Shown here: positions 33,880-43,416 of the stretch, piece after piece
How positions within the stretch are numbered: the first letter of the stretch is position 1
How the letters are laid out: the number at the start of each line of letters is the position of its first letter
Assembly: GCA_036265935.1 (NCBI GenBank)
Contig: DATAOB010000017.1
Span: forward strand, 1-64,000
DNA from: JAFASC01 sp036265935
GTDB taxonomy: Bacteria > Pseudomonadota > Alphaproteobacteria > Rhizobiales > Beijerinckiaceae
Direction: 5' to 3'
DNA length: 64,000 bases
Program-made: the position numbers and the translations under genes
Notes under the pieces: model-generated
The model's database searches: none
The model's input: the letters and a program-made list of their open reading frames with translations, nothing else
Told to the model about the DNA's origin: nothing

Positions 33880-36399
33880 GTGCGCGGAAGCATGATCGAG
33901 CGCAAGTCATCGCGGCGAATTTTTATGAGTCTGTCCTCTCCCGCCTTTCACCTGCGATGTTGGGATCGTGTCGGCCGGTTCGCGTCGCGTCTGCCATTTG
34001 CGACGCAGGCGCCCGCCGAAAAACAGCAGCCAGTGGCGGAAAGTGAGTCGCGCTACCGGCTGCTTGCGGATTCGCTGCCGCAGCTCGTCTGGACGATGGC
34101 GCCGGATGGGACCGTCAGCTACATCAATGCCACCCTCTCCGGTTATCTCGGCGGCTTCGGCGCGCTCGACGACGACGGGTTTCGCCACGTCCATCCCGAC
34201 GATCGTGCGCTCTCCCGTAGCGCCTTCGGAAAGGGCCTGCGGCAGGGTGAGACGTTTACGTTCGAGGCGCGGCTTGCGCGTATGGATGGCGAATGGCGCC
34301 ATCACCGCTTCACGCTCGTGCCGCGGAAATCAGCCGGTGCCGTTGTCGATTGGATCGGCACCGCGCTCGACATCGATGACCTGCATCGCGCACAGGCTGA
34401 GCTTCGCGACAAAGAAGAGCACCTGCGATTGGCGTTGGAAGGCGCGCGCTTAGCGACATGGCAGCGCGAGCTCGCATCTGGAATCGGCCGTTGGCACGGC
34501 GGTATCGCGGAAGGCCTGCCATCGGCACTAAGCACGCCGCATCACCGGGACCAGTTGCTCGGCCTCGTCCATCCCGACGATCGCGAGATGATTGCCGACA
34601 AATTGCGTGCGGTGCGCGAGGGATATCCCTATTACGACGCGGTGTTCCGACTGCAATCCGATACGGGCGAGTGGCGTTGGATTGCCTCACGCGCTCGCGT
34701 TTTCGATCGCGAGCAGCCGGAGGCGGCGCGCATGATCGGCGTCGCACAGGATATTACCGAGCAGCGTCGCGCCGAAATCGAGCTTAGTGAAAGCGAAGCG
34801 TTCTTGCGCGGCATTCTCGAAAGCAGCGCCGACTGCATCAAGGTGCTCGATCTTTCCGGCCGGCTGATCTTCATGAACGGTCCTGGTCTCCGCGCGATGG
34901 AGATCGACGGTCTCGAACCGCTGCTCGGCCGCACCTGGACGGATTTCCTGCCGCGCGATGACCAGCCGGAATTCCGTCGCGCTGTCGAAGATGCACGCAA
35001 GGGAAAGCGTTCGCGGCTCACCGCTCTCCTGCCGACATTCAAGGGCACCAAGCGTTGGTGGGATATCCAGATCACGCCGGTTTTGGATACGCGCAGCAAG
35101 AAGCCGGAGCGCATCCTGGCGATCGCGCGCGACATCACCGAAGAGCGCCGCCAAGCCGAAATGCTGGAGCATCTCAACGACGAGCTCGAAGACAAGGTCG
35201 CCCGCCGCACACAGGCGTTGGCAGACGCCGCGCGTGAGCTCGCCGGCGAAATGCGCCGGCGCGAAGAGGCGCAAGCCGCACTCGTTCAGGCGCAGAAGAT
35301 CGAGGCGCTCGGCCAATTCACCGGCGGCATCGCGCACGACTTCAACAACGTGCTTGCCGCGGTGCTCGGCACCTATCGGATGATCAAGCGGCGCACCTCC
35401 GACGAACAAGTTCTGGAATTCGTGCGGCACGGCGAGAGTGCCGCGGAGCGTGCCGCCGGCCTCGTGCGCCAGCTCATGGGATTTGCTCGGCGCGAAGAAC
35501 TGAAGCCGGCGCGCGTCGAGCCGGCGGAGCTCATGAAAGACATGGCGCCGCTCGTGCGTCACGCCGTCGGCACCGACATTTCCTGCGAAATCGACATTGA
35601 CGAGGCATGTTCGCCAATCGTCGTCGATCGGCAGCGGCTGGAAGTCTCGTTGCTGAATCTCGTTCTTAATGCGCGCGACGCAATGAAGGGCCACAAAGGC
35701 AGCGTGCGTGTCTCGGTTCGCAACGAGGAACGCGAGTTCCGCAGCGAACGCCTGCGGCTCGGCCCGCACGTCGTCTTCGCGATCGAGGATTCCGGCAGCG
35801 GCATGGCCCCTGATATCGCGGCGCGCGCGACGGAGCCGTTTTTCACGACGAAGCCGAGGGGCAGCGGCACCGGGCTCGGCCTTGCGACGGCGCACGGGTT
35901 TGCCGAGCAATCCGGCGGTGCGCTTCTCATCGATAGCCAGTCCGGCGTCGGCACGAAAGTTTCGCTCGTCCTGCCGCGCGCGCCCGTTCTCGGCGAAGAG
36001 CCCGTTGCGCAGATCGATCCGAACCTGCATGGCCGTGCCGTCATCCTGCTCGTCGATGACGATGAGCAGGTGCGGCCGCTGACCGCGTCGTTCCTGCGCG
36101 ATCTCGGCTACACGATCATCGAGGCGCCAACTGCGGAAATTGCGTTTGCGCTCGCCCATGCGCCGGAAGCGCTCGATCTCGTCATCACCGATGTGGTTAT
36201 GCCGGGGGCCGACGGGCCGAAACTCGCCGCGCGGCTGCGCAAGGATCGCCCGGAACTGCCGATCGTTTTTATCACGGGTCACGCGGAGACGAGCGAACTC
36301 AAAGGCGAGCTCGTCTTGCAAAAACCGTTCGGCCACGCGGAACTCGCAGATATTGTTTTGAAAATGCTTGGCCGAACGCCGGCGGAAACCGTCTCTTAA
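33880..36399 (+). CDS. Triple-PAS hybrid sensor histidine kinase
   Basis: An 839-residue cytosolic hybrid kinase. Three PAS/PAC units span about 55-180, 180-300 and 305-425 (YRLLADSLPQLVWTMAPDGTVS; KEEHLRLALEGARLATWQREL; SEAFLRGILESSADCIKVLD). A coiled-coil (430-475) leads to the phospho-acceptor His486 in FTGGIAHDFNNVLA, then an HWE/HisKA-type ATPase with DSGSGMAPDIA and GSGTGLGLATAHG. A C-terminal receiver follows, with acceptor Asp771 in VITDVVMPG. No transmembrane helix is evident. Starts at GTG 33880 or ATG 33892 are both possible. The PAS order suggests redox, light or ligand sensing; the signal is unknown. Confidence 0.9.
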   Translation: MRGSMIERKSSRRIFMSLSSPAFHLRCWDRVGRFASRLPFATQAPAEKQQPVAESESRYRLLADSLPQLVWTMAPDGTVSYINATLSGYLGGFGALDDDGFRHVHPDDRALSRSAFGKGLRQGETFTFEARLARMDGEWRHHRFTLVPRKSAGAVVDWIGTALDIDDLHRAQAELRDKEEHLRLALEGARLATWQRELASGIGRWHGGIAEGLPSALSTPHHRDQLLGLVHPDDREMIADKLRAVREGYPYYDAVFRLQSDTGEWRWIASRARVFDREQPEAARMIGVAQDITEQRRAEIELSESEAFLRGILESSADCIKVLDLSGRLIFMNGPGLRAMEIDGLEPLLGRTWTDFLPRDDQPEFRRAVEDARKGKRSRLTALLPTFKGTKRWWDIQITPVLDTRSKKPERILAIARDITEERRQAEMLEHLNDELEDKVARRTQALADAARELAGEMRRREEAQAALVQAQKIEALGQFTGGIAHDFNNVLAAVLGTYRMIKRRTSDEQVLEFVRHGESAAERAAGLVRQLMGFARREELKPARVEPAELMKDMAPLVRHAVGTDISCEIDIDEACSPIVVDRQRLEVSLLNLVLNARDAMKGHKGSVRVSVRNEEREFRSERLRLGPHVVFAIEDSGSGMAPDIAARATEPFFTTKPRGSGTGLGLATAHGFAEQSGGALLIDSQSGVGTKVSLVLPRAPVLGEEPVAQIDPNLHGRAVILLVDDDEQVRPLTASFLRDLGYTIIEAPTAEIAFALAHAPEALDLVITDVVMPGADGPKLAARLRKDRPELPIVFITGHAETSELKGELVLQKPFGHAELADIVLKMLGRTPAETVS

Positions 36400-36494
36400 C
36401 CCTCGTTCCGGTTTTGCTCTGGCGTAACGCGGAGTTAACTCAATCGCGCCAATTTCTCCTCGTGTTGCAATTTTGCTCATGAGGAGCCCGAGGG

Positions 36495-37625
36495 ATGGAC
36501 CTCGAAAACGCCGCCGTATCCGCCGCGCCGCAGAGTGGAGTGGCGGTCGATGCAGTCGCCGAGCCGGCGCCGCGCCCCCGCCGCCGCCGCAAGGCAAAAC
36601 CGGAATCGGCGGCCGCCGCCGCGACTGTCGCTGACATCAAAGCCGCACCGGCGGCTGAATCCGAAAGAAAGCCGGAGATAAAGCCAGTGCCCTCGCCGAT
36701 GCCGGCTGCAGCTCTCGCCGCGACGCCCTCGCCGCTCCCGGCCGCGCCCGCCACCCCGGGGCATCCGGCCGCGCCACGCGCCATCTCCGTTCTGCCGCCC
36801 GCCTCGGAGCAGCGCAAACCGGCTGCTGCGGGGACCAAACCGAGCTTCATCAAACGACATGGGGCACTGGCCGCCGGAATGGTCCTGGCGCTTGGGCTCG
36901 GCTCCTATGCCGGGACGCAGCTCGGGTTCGAGCGGAGCGGCGATACCGCCGCTGCACAAGGTGTGAGCGTCAATGTCGCCGCCGCGTTGCCATGGAAGCG
37001 CGAAGTCGCTCTGGCATCGACACAGACCCGCGAAATCGCCCGTCTCAAGGACGAGCTTCGTACGGTGCGGACGCAGGTCGATGCGCTGAAGTCCAATCCA
37101 GACCAGGCGCGGCAGGCGCAGGAATTGCGTTCGCTGCGCGCCAGTGTCGAAAGCCTCAAGGAAAACCTGACCACGGCGCGCGCCGACACGGCGAACGCGA
37201 TCGCGCAGGTGGCTCAGTCTCCGAAATACGCCGACCAGCCGCGCCTCGAGAAAATCGTCGAGCGGATCGACCGGCTGGAGCGGCAGGTCGCCGATCCCAT
37301 GCCGGTCGCTGCCGTGCAGAAATCCGAGCCGCCGAAGCCGGTAGCACTACCGGACCCGCATGCCCTGCCGACACCCGCCGATATCGCGGCGGCCGGGCAG
37401 AAGGTCGAGATCAGGCCGAAAGTCATCCAGAACTACGTGCTGCGCGAAGTTGCCGATGGCGTCGCGCTGATCGAAGGTCCGGACGGGCTGCGCGAGGTGT
37501 GGCCCGGCCGCGGCATTCCCGGCGCCGGCAAGGTCACCTCGATCGAGAAGCAGGCCGGCAAGTGGGTGGTCATCACCTCCGAAGGCCTGATCGAATACCG
37601 CCGCGACGCTTATTTGCGCAATTAA
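36495..37625 (+). CDS. Membrane-anchored coiled-coil conserved hypothetical protein
   Basis: A 376-residue protein. An acidic then Lys/Arg- and Pro/Ala-rich cytosolic N-terminus (1-115; PRPRRRRKAK near 26) precedes one transmembrane helix (GALAAGMVLALGLGSYAG, about 122-140). A coiled coil follows (about 175-265; IARLKDELRTVRTQVDALK, LRASVESLKENLTTA), and the C-terminal domain has VIQNYVLREVADGVALIEG and VWPGRGIPGAGKVTSIE. It resembles a conserved family of Hyphomicrobiales without a known role, probably envelope-related. GAGGAGCCCGAGGG precedes the ATG. Confidence 0.72.
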   Translation: MDLENAAVSAAPQSGVAVDAVAEPAPRPRRRRKAKPESAAAAATVADIKAAPAAESERKPEIKPVPSPMPAAALAATPSPLPAAPATPGHPAAPRAISVLPPASEQRKPAAAGTKPSFIKRHGALAAGMVLALGLGSYAGTQLGFERSGDTAAAQGVSVNVAAALPWKREVALASTQTREIARLKDELRTVRTQVDALKSNPDQARQAQELRSLRASVESLKENLTTARADTANAIAQVAQSPKYADQPRLEKIVERIDRLERQVADPMPVAAVQKSEPPKPVALPDPHALPTPADIAAAGQKVEIRPKVIQNYVLREVADGVALIEGPDGLREVWPGRGIPGAGKVTSIEKQAGKWVVITSEGLIEYRRDAYLRN

Positions 37626-37738
37626 GCCAGCACATGAGCGGCATCGCGCCGCCCACGATGCTGTGCCGCTCCGCGGAACGATGGTGAATTAGCCGCGTTG
37701 CGTTCACGCAGCTCGCAGCTACGCTTCCGCGGATCCCC

Positions 37739-38776
37739 ATGCGTCAATTCAGGTGCCCGAATTGCGGGCAGCGCGTCTATTTCGAGAATTATTTCTGCGA
37801 GCGCTGCAAGACGCCGCTATCTTTCGACGCGCATCAGATGACGATGGTGGCGCAAGCCGGCACGCGCGATTGCGCCAATCGGCAGGAGCTTGCCTGCAAT
37901 TGGAGCGTCGACGATGGCGCTGGCGATTTCTGTCTTGCCTGCAAGTTGAACGGCATCGTTCCCAATCTCAATGAGCCCGGCAATCTCGTTCTGTGGCGGA
38001 AGATCGAGAGCGCCAAACATCGCTTGATCTACGATCTGTTGCGGCTCGGTCTGCCGGTAAAGAGCCGGGCGGAAGACCCCGCGCACGGCATCGTCTTCCA
38101 GTTCCTCACCGAGTATCCCGGCGCGAAAGTGCTGACCGGTCACGATGAGGGTGAGATCACGCTCAACATCGCCGAAGCCGACGATGCCGAACGCGAGGCG
38201 CGCCGCGCGCAGATGCACGAGCCTTATCGCACGTTGGTCGGGCATTTCCGTCACGAGATCGGCCACCATTACTGGGACATTCTGCTGCGCGACTCACCCG
38301 ATCTCCCGGCGTTCCGCGCGCTATTCGGCGATGAGCGCGCCGACTACGCCAAGGCGCTGCAGCGCCATTACGACAACGGTCCGGCGCAGGGCTGGCGCCA
38401 GAATTTCATCAGCGCTTATGCGACGTCGCATCCCTGGGAAGACTGGGCGGAATGTTTCGCCCATTTCATCCACATCGTCGCGACGCTCGACACCGCGGCC
38501 GATCTGCCGCTTGGCTTAGGTAAGCTCAGCGGCCGCGCGTTGAAAGACCCTTACCGCGAAGACGATTTCGACGCGCTGTTAAAAGCCTGGGTGCCGCTGA
38601 CGGAAGCCGTCAACGAGATCAACCGCTCGATGGGCCTGTCCGACGTCTATCCCTTCGTGCTGACCCCCTCAGTGATGGGCAAGCTGCATTTCGTGCACAT
38701 GATCGTGCGCAAGGCGGCACGCTCCGCCGAGCGGCGCGGCGAGGCGGCGATCGAGCGCGCGCGCGTCCCGGCTTAG
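37739..38776 (+). CDS. Zinc-ribbon putative metallopeptidase
   Basis: A 345-residue cytosolic protein. The N-terminal zinc ribbon uses Cys6, Cys9, Cys20 and Cys23 (CPNCG, CERC), with a second Cys set near 45-68. The HExxH active-site motif is HEIGH at 172-176 in FRHEIGHHYWD, and a downstream EDWAECFAHFIH supplies the probable third ligand. It matches the family called putative zinc-binding metallopeptidase (DUF2248-type). The substrate is unknown. It lies between the coiled-coil gene and the convergent malic enzyme gene, with 13 bases between the stops. Confidence 0.85.
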   Translation: MRQFRCPNCGQRVYFENYFCERCKTPLSFDAHQMTMVAQAGTRDCANRQELACNWSVDDGAGDFCLACKLNGIVPNLNEPGNLVLWRKIESAKHRLIYDLLRLGLPVKSRAEDPAHGIVFQFLTEYPGAKVLTGHDEGEITLNIAEADDAEREARRAQMHEPYRTLVGHFRHEIGHHYWDILLRDSPDLPAFRALFGDERADYAKALQRHYDNGPAQGWRQNFISAYATSHPWEDWAECFAHFIHIVATLDTAADLPLGLGKLSGRALKDPYREDDFDALLKAWVPLTEAVNEINRSMGLSDVYPFVLTPSVMGKLHFVHMIVRKAARSAERRGEAAIERARVPA

Positions 38777-38789
38777 CGCTGCCCGCGCT

Positions 38790-41099
38790 TCACTGCGCGG
38801 CGAGGCGGTGCACGTTGTCTTGTTCCGCCTGTGCCTCGGCGACCGCGATCGCCGTCATGTTGACGATGCCGCGTGCTGACACCGAGGGCGTCAGAATATG
38901 CGCTGGCTGCGCCACGCCGATGAGGATCGGTCCGACCGGCAGCGCATCGGCAACAACCTTCGCCATCTGAAAGGCGATGTTGGCCGAATCGAGATTCGGC
39001 ATGACCAGCACGTTCGCCTCGCCTTTCAGCCTCGAGGTCGGCAGAACAAGATCGCGCGTTGCTTGCGACAACGCCGTGTCGGCCTGCATCTCGCCGTCAA
39101 TCTCCAGCTCCGGCGCGCGCGCGCACACCAGCGCGAGCGCTTCCCGCATCTTGCGCGACGAGCGATCGTCATGCGAGCCGAAATCGGAATGCGCGAGCAA
39201 CGCGATTTTCGGCTCGATGCCGAAGCGGCGGACATGGGCCGCCGACATGACCGCCATCTCGGCGATCTGTTCCGCCGATGGGTTTTCGTGAACATGGGTG
39301 TCGGTCATGAAGAACGCGCCGCGGCTCGTGATCATCAAGCTCATTGCATAGAGCGACGTCGCGCCGGGCACCATGCCGATGATGTGCTCGATATGACGCC
39401 GGTGCAGATTGAAGCGTCCTTCCAATCCGCACAGCATTGCATCGGCATCGCCACGTCGGACCGCCAGCGCCGAAATAACCGTGGTGCTGGTACGTACCAG
39501 CGTCCGCGCGAGACTCGGCGTGATACCGTGCCGCCCGGCGACTTCGAGGTAGGTCGTGACATAATCGCGATAACGCGCATCATTGTTAGGGTCGACAAGG
39601 TGAAAGTCCTTGCCCGGCCGGATCGACAGGCCGAAGCGCGTCAGACGCGATTCGACCACATCCGGGCGCCCGACCAGGATCGGTTTGGCGATGCCTTCTT
39701 CGACGACCGTCTGTATGCCGCGCAGAACGCGCTCGTCCTCGCCCTCGGCATAGATAACGCGCATCGGGTTGTCGCGTGCTGCCTGCAAGAGCGGCTTCAT
39801 GATAAACCCGGAGCGGAACACGAAGCGCTGCAGCCGCTCGTCATAGGCATCGAAATCGGAGATCGGCAGCTTGGCGACGCCGGACTCCATTGCCGCTTTC
39901 GCAACTGCCGGCGCGATGCGCAGGATCAGCCGCGGATCGAAGGGCGAGGGAATGAGATTGTCCTTGCCGTAGAGGCGCGACACGCCGCCGTAAGCGCGCG
40001 CCACCACGTCGGAGGGCGCCTCATGCGCAAGCTGCGCGATGGCGCGCACCGCCGCGAGCTTCATCGGTTCGTCAATCGTGCTGGCGCCAACATCGAGCGC
40101 GCCGCGGAAAATGTAGGGGAAGCAGAGGACGTTGTTGACCTGGTTCGGATAATCCGAGCGTCCGGTGCAGATCATCGCGTCCGGCTTCACGGCAAAAGCA
40201 TCGGCCGGCTCGATCTCGGGATTGGGATTGGCGAGCGCCATGATCAGTGGCCGCTCCGCCATGCGCGCCACCATGTCCTGCTTCAAGACGCCGCCGGCGG
40301 AAAGGCCGAGGAAAATATCGGCGCCATCGATCACGTCGGCGAGCTTGCGCGCGCGCGTCTCCTGCGCGAACGCGCCCTTCCATTGGTCCATCAGCACGGT
40401 GCGGCCCTTGTAGACGACGCCCTCGATGTCGGTGACGGTGATGTTCTCGCGCTTGGCACCGAGTTCGAGCAGGAGATTGAGGCAAGCGATTGCCGCGGCG
40501 CCTGCGCCGGACGTCACGATTTTGGCGTTCTCGATTTTTTTGCCGGCGAATTCGAGCCCGTTGAGCACCGCCGCGCCGACGATGATCGCCGTTCCGTGCT
40601 GGTCGTCATGGAAGACCGGAATGTTCATGCGCTCGCGCAATCTGCGCTCGACCTCGAAGCATTCCGGCGCCTTGATGTCCTCGAGATTGATGCCGCCGAA
40701 TGTCGGCTCGAGTGCCGCAACGACGTCGACGAGACGGTCGACGTCGGTCTCGGCGACTTCGATATCGAAGACGTCGATCCCAGCGAATTTCTTGAACAGA
40801 ACGGCCTTGCCTTCCATCACTGGCTTCGAGGCGAGCGGGCCGATATTGCCGAGGCCGAGCACCGCGGTGCCGTTCGACAGCACCGCCACCAAGTTTTGAC
40901 GGACCGTCAGGCTTGCCGCTTCTGTCGCATTCTCGGCGATCGCCAGGCATGCGGCGGCGACGCCGGGGGAATAGGCGAGCGCGAGATCGTGCTGATTGCC
41001 GAGCGGCTTGGTCGCCTGGATTTCCAGCTTCCCGGGCTTCGGATTGCGATGGTAGGCCAGCGCGCTCGATTTCAGGTCGGGGGTGATGTCGTTTGCCAT
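38790..41099 (-). CDS. maeB: NADP-dependent malic enzyme with phosphotransacetylase-like domain
   Basis: Decarboxylates malate to pyruvate, supplying NADPH. The 769-residue protein has a malic enzyme N-terminal half (NPKPGKLEIQATKPLGNQHDLALAYSPGVA, VFHDDQHGTAIIVGAAVLNGL, LSAGGVLKQDMVARM, ICTGRSDYPNQVNNVLCFPY) and a C-terminal phosphotransacetylase-like domain from about 435 (IYAEGEDERVLRGIQ, SDFGSHDDRSSRKMREAL). This fused MaeB architecture is usual in alphaproteobacteria; the C-terminal domain is considered regulatory, binding acetyl-CoA. Length is normal. No neighbour suggests an operon. Confidence 0.96.
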   Translation of the reverse strand: MANDITPDLKSSALAYHRNPKPGKLEIQATKPLGNQHDLALAYSPGVAAACLAIAENATEAASLTVRQNLVAVLSNGTAVLGLGNIGPLASKPVMEGKAVLFKKFAGIDVFDIEVAETDVDRLVDVVAALEPTFGGINLEDIKAPECFEVERRLRERMNIPVFHDDQHGTAIIVGAAVLNGLEFAGKKIENAKIVTSGAGAAAIACLNLLLELGAKRENITVTDIEGVVYKGRTVLMDQWKGAFAQETRARKLADVIDGADIFLGLSAGGVLKQDMVARMAERPLIMALANPNPEIEPADAFAVKPDAMICTGRSDYPNQVNNVLCFPYIFRGALDVGASTIDEPMKLAAVRAIAQLAHEAPSDVVARAYGGVSRLYGKDNLIPSPFDPRLILRIAPAVAKAAMESGVAKLPISDFDAYDERLQRFVFRSGFIMKPLLQAARDNPMRVIYAEGEDERVLRGIQTVVEEGIAKPILVGRPDVVESRLTRFGLSIRPGKDFHLVDPNNDARYRDYVTTYLEVAGRHGITPSLARTLVRTSTTVISALAVRRGDADAMLCGLEGRFNLHRRHIEHIIGMVPGATSLYAMSLMITSRGAFFMTDTHVHENPSAEQIAEMAVMSAAHVRRFGIEPKIALLAHSDFGSHDDRSSRKMREALALVCARAPELEIDGEMQADTALSQATRDLVLPTSRLKGEANVLVMPNLDSANIAFQMAKVVADALPVGPILIGVAQPAHILTPSVSARGIVNMTAIAVAEAQAEQDNVHRLAAQ

Positions 41100-41292
41100 G
41101 GCTTTCCGCTTTGGGTCTTATCTGATCTAAGCAGACCCGATGGCAATCCGCCATGGCCGGCAAAGGCTTAGCCGTCATCGCCGGCGGGGCTTCGGATGCT
41201 TGCCGCGGCACCACGCAGCAGTGGCGGCTCCGCTCAGTCCGCAGTAAAGCTTTCGACCAAACTCCAGATCTGCACTGCTTTTGCGAGACCAG

Positions 41293-41580
41293 ATGTTCTT
41301 CGTCCTGCATGCATTCGACAAAGACGGCGCGCTGCCAAAGCGGCTCAGCAATTACGAGGCACATAAGGGCTTCCTCGCCGATACGTCGCCGTATGGTGTG
41401 TCGATCTTCATGTCCGGCCCGCTTGTCGCCGATGACGGCAAGACGATGATCGGCAGCTTGATGATTTTGGAAGCGGCGGATCGCGCCACTGTCGAAGCGT
41501 TCAATCGCGCCGATCCGTTTTTCGCCGCGGAAATATGGGAGAAGGTTAACATCACCGCCTTTGTGAAGCGACAGGGCTGA
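41293..41580 (+). CDS. YciI family protein
   Basis: A 95-residue dimeric alpha-beta barrel (ferredoxin-like) protein. MFFVLHAFDKDGALPKRLSNYEAHKGFL, GVSIFMSGPLVADDG, LMILEAADRATVEAFNRADPF and EIWEKVNI are typical of YciI. The His in the N-terminal segment and the Asp near residue 33 are the probable active pair. The ATG at 41293 gives the family N-terminus; a TTG four codons upstream is also open. Rhodanese and the multicopper-oxidase-like genes follow on the same strand. Confidence 0.85.
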   Translation: MFFVLHAFDKDGALPKRLSNYEAHKGFLADTSPYGVSIFMSGPLVADDGKTMIGSLMILEAADRATVEAFNRADPFFAAEIWEKVNITAFVKRQG

Positions 41581-41651
41581 AGCGGCATGATGGCCGCTTT
41601 CTCAATGCGACAAAAGCCTATAGAACTCGTCTCGGACACTGGACCTAACGA

Positions 41652-41987
41652 ATGAACAATAGTGGTTCTCCGGTCATCGAGAATGTCACGCTCGATGAAT
41701 TGAAGCGCGGGCTCGCCGACGGCTCGATCCTGCTCGTCGATGTGCGAGAGCCGAATGAATGGGACGCCGGTCATATCGCCGGCGCGACCCTGCATCCGAT
41801 GTCGTCATTCGATCCCGACGAGCTGCCGCGCGAAGCGGGGATGCGCGTCGTCCTGCACTGCCGCTCCGGCAATCGCTCTGCCAAAGCGCTGGCGATCGCA
41901 CAAAGCTATGGCCGCGACGATGTTCGCGCGCATTTTGGCGGCGGCATGCTCGAATGGGCCGCCGCCGGCGAGCCGATCGAACGTTAG
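41652..41987 (+). CDS. Single-domain rhodanese-like protein
   Basis: A 111-residue sulfurtransferase-fold protein. The active-site Cys70 lies in VVLHCRSGNRSAKAL; LLVDVREPNEWDAGHIAGA and HFGGGMLEWAAAGEPIE are family signatures. There is no signal peptide, so it is cytosolic. Its stop is five bases before the ATG of the Tat-exported multicopper-oxidase-like gene; the two are probably cotranscribed. Confidence 0.9.
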   Translation: MNNSGSPVIENVTLDELKRGLADGSILLVDVREPNEWDAGHIAGATLHPMSSFDPDELPREAGMRVVLHCRSGNRSAKALAIAQSYGRDDVRAHFGGGMLEWAAAGEPIER

Positions 41988-41992
41988 CGCTG

Positions 41993-43381
41993 ATGAGAGC
42001 CGATTTCACCCGCCGCACATTGATTGGAGGTGTGGCAGCGAGTCTTGTTCCTCTCACCTCGCGCGCCGAGACGCCGCCGCAGCAAGGCGATGTCGCGCCC
42101 GAGGGCATGCGCATTCTCGAAGCGCGGAAATCGCACCGGCGTATTTTGCCTAATCCCGCCGGCGAGACCGAGGTGTGGGGATATGACGGCCAAGTCCCCG
42201 GGCCCGTGCTTCGCGCCAAAGCCGGCGAGGAAATCGCGGTTCGCCTCGTCAACAAGCTCGATCAACCGACCAGCCTGCATTGGCATGGCGTTCGGATCGA
42301 CAATGCAATGGATGGAGTCGTCGGGCTGACGCAAAAGCCGGTCATGCCGGGAACGAGTTTCGACTATCGCTTCAAGGTGCGGGATGGCGGCCTCTATCTT
42401 TATCGTCCCTATGTCGCGCCGTTCACGAGCGAGCAGTTTGCGCGCGGCCTTTATGGTTTGCTGATCGCCGACGAGCCGTCACCACCGGAGGTCGATCGCG
42501 ATTTTGCGTTGCTCATCGACGATTGGCGCCTCGATGAGCAGGGGCAGCTCGTTCAGGATTTCGGCAATCCGGCGGATGTCGGCGGTGCCGGACGAATAGG
42601 CTCGCTGGTAACGGCGAACACGCAAGCGGCGCCAATCTCCGAAATTTTCGCGCCTGGCTCGCGCATACGATTGCGGCTCGCCAATGTCGCCAATGCACGC
42701 TTCATGTTCGTGAGCTTCGAGGGGTTCAAGCCGCTGATCCTGGCGATCGACGGCCAACCCTGCGATCCGTTCGAGCCGGTCAGGCGCACGATTCCGGTCG
42801 GACCGGGTGCGCGTTTCGATCTGATGTTCGACTTGCCCGAGAGCGAGAGCGACGGCGCTAAGATCATCCTGCGCGGGACCAATGAACCCGATCGCGATCT
42901 TCTCCTGTTTAAAACGCAGGGTGCGAAGCGCGCCGCGCGGCCGGCAATCGCGGCGCTGCCGCTCAATCCGCTTCTGCCGGCTGAGATCAGGCTCGCGGAG
43001 GCGAAGAAGCTTGATATCGTGGTCGAAGGCGGCAGCCCGCGCATGCTGCCGGGAGCGAAGACTTTGTGGAGACTGAACGGCGCGCCGGGCGGTTTCGACG
43101 GCAAGCCGCTTTTCTCGGTGAAGCGCGGCACACCGGTATCGCTCGGCTTCGTCAACAAGACGCTGGTCACGCAGAATATGCGCGTGCATGGCCATGTTGT
43201 GCGTCTGCTGCATGACCTAGATGACGGCTGGGAGCCTTATTGGCGAAACGCCGTGATCGTCGCCGAAGGGCGCACGAAGCATGTCGCCTTCGTCGCCGAT
43301 AATCCCGGCAAATGGGCAATTCATTGCGATGTGATCGAGCATCAGATCAGCGGCTTGTGCGGCTGGTTCGAGGTGACGTGA
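41993..43381 (+). CDS. Tat-exported multicopper-oxidase-like protein with degenerate copper sites
   Basis: A 462-residue protein with a twin-arginine signal (TRRTLIGGVAASLVPLTSRA) and three cupredoxin domains of the multicopper oxidase family. The first copper motif is intact (LHWHG, 95-99). The second, normally W-H-x-H, reads YLYRPY at 135-140. The third, normally HPxHLHGH, reads QNMRVHGH (394-401), losing two His. The fourth, normally HCHxxxHxxxGM, reads HCDVIEHQISGLCG (444-457), keeping His444, Cys445 and His450. It may be a SufI/FtsP-like structural relative, a partial copper-binding protein or an oxidase with altered sites. The ATG at 41993 places the Tat motif correctly, 5 bases after the rhodanese gene. 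Confidence 0.82.
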   Translation: MRADFTRRTLIGGVAASLVPLTSRAETPPQQGDVAPEGMRILEARKSHRRILPNPAGETEVWGYDGQVPGPVLRAKAGEEIAVRLVNKLDQPTSLHWHGVRIDNAMDGVVGLTQKPVMPGTSFDYRFKVRDGGLYLYRPYVAPFTSEQFARGLYGLLIADEPSPPEVDRDFALLIDDWRLDEQGQLVQDFGNPADVGGAGRIGSLVTANTQAAPISEIFAPGSRIRLRLANVANARFMFVSFEGFKPLILAIDGQPCDPFEPVRRTIPVGPGARFDLMFDLPESESDGAKIILRGTNEPDRDLLLFKTQGAKRAARPAIAALPLNPLLPAEIRLAEAKKLDIVVEGGSPRMLPGAKTLWRLNGAPGGFDGKPLFSVKRGTPVSLGFVNKTLVTQNMRVHGHVVRLLHDLDDGWEPYWRNAVIVAEGRTKHVAFVADNPGKWAIHCDVIEHQISGLCGWFEVT

Positions 43382-43416
43382 GGCGTACGGGGCCGGATAG
43401 GCGCGCCCAGCGTTCA

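Noticed and set aside
34687..36597. A long antisense frame over the triple-PAS kinase
   Set aside because: Shadow of the kinase gene; composition is Arg-rich and no motif is present. The same holds for long antisense frames over livM-livG (6159-7487), glpK (45781-47418) and lpxK/fba.
38898..41171. A long open frame (over 750 codons) antisense to maeB
   Set aside because: The opposite strand has the complete malic enzyme with all motifs. The antisense frame is Arg/His/Asp-rich with no family features, as expected from GC-rich codon bias.
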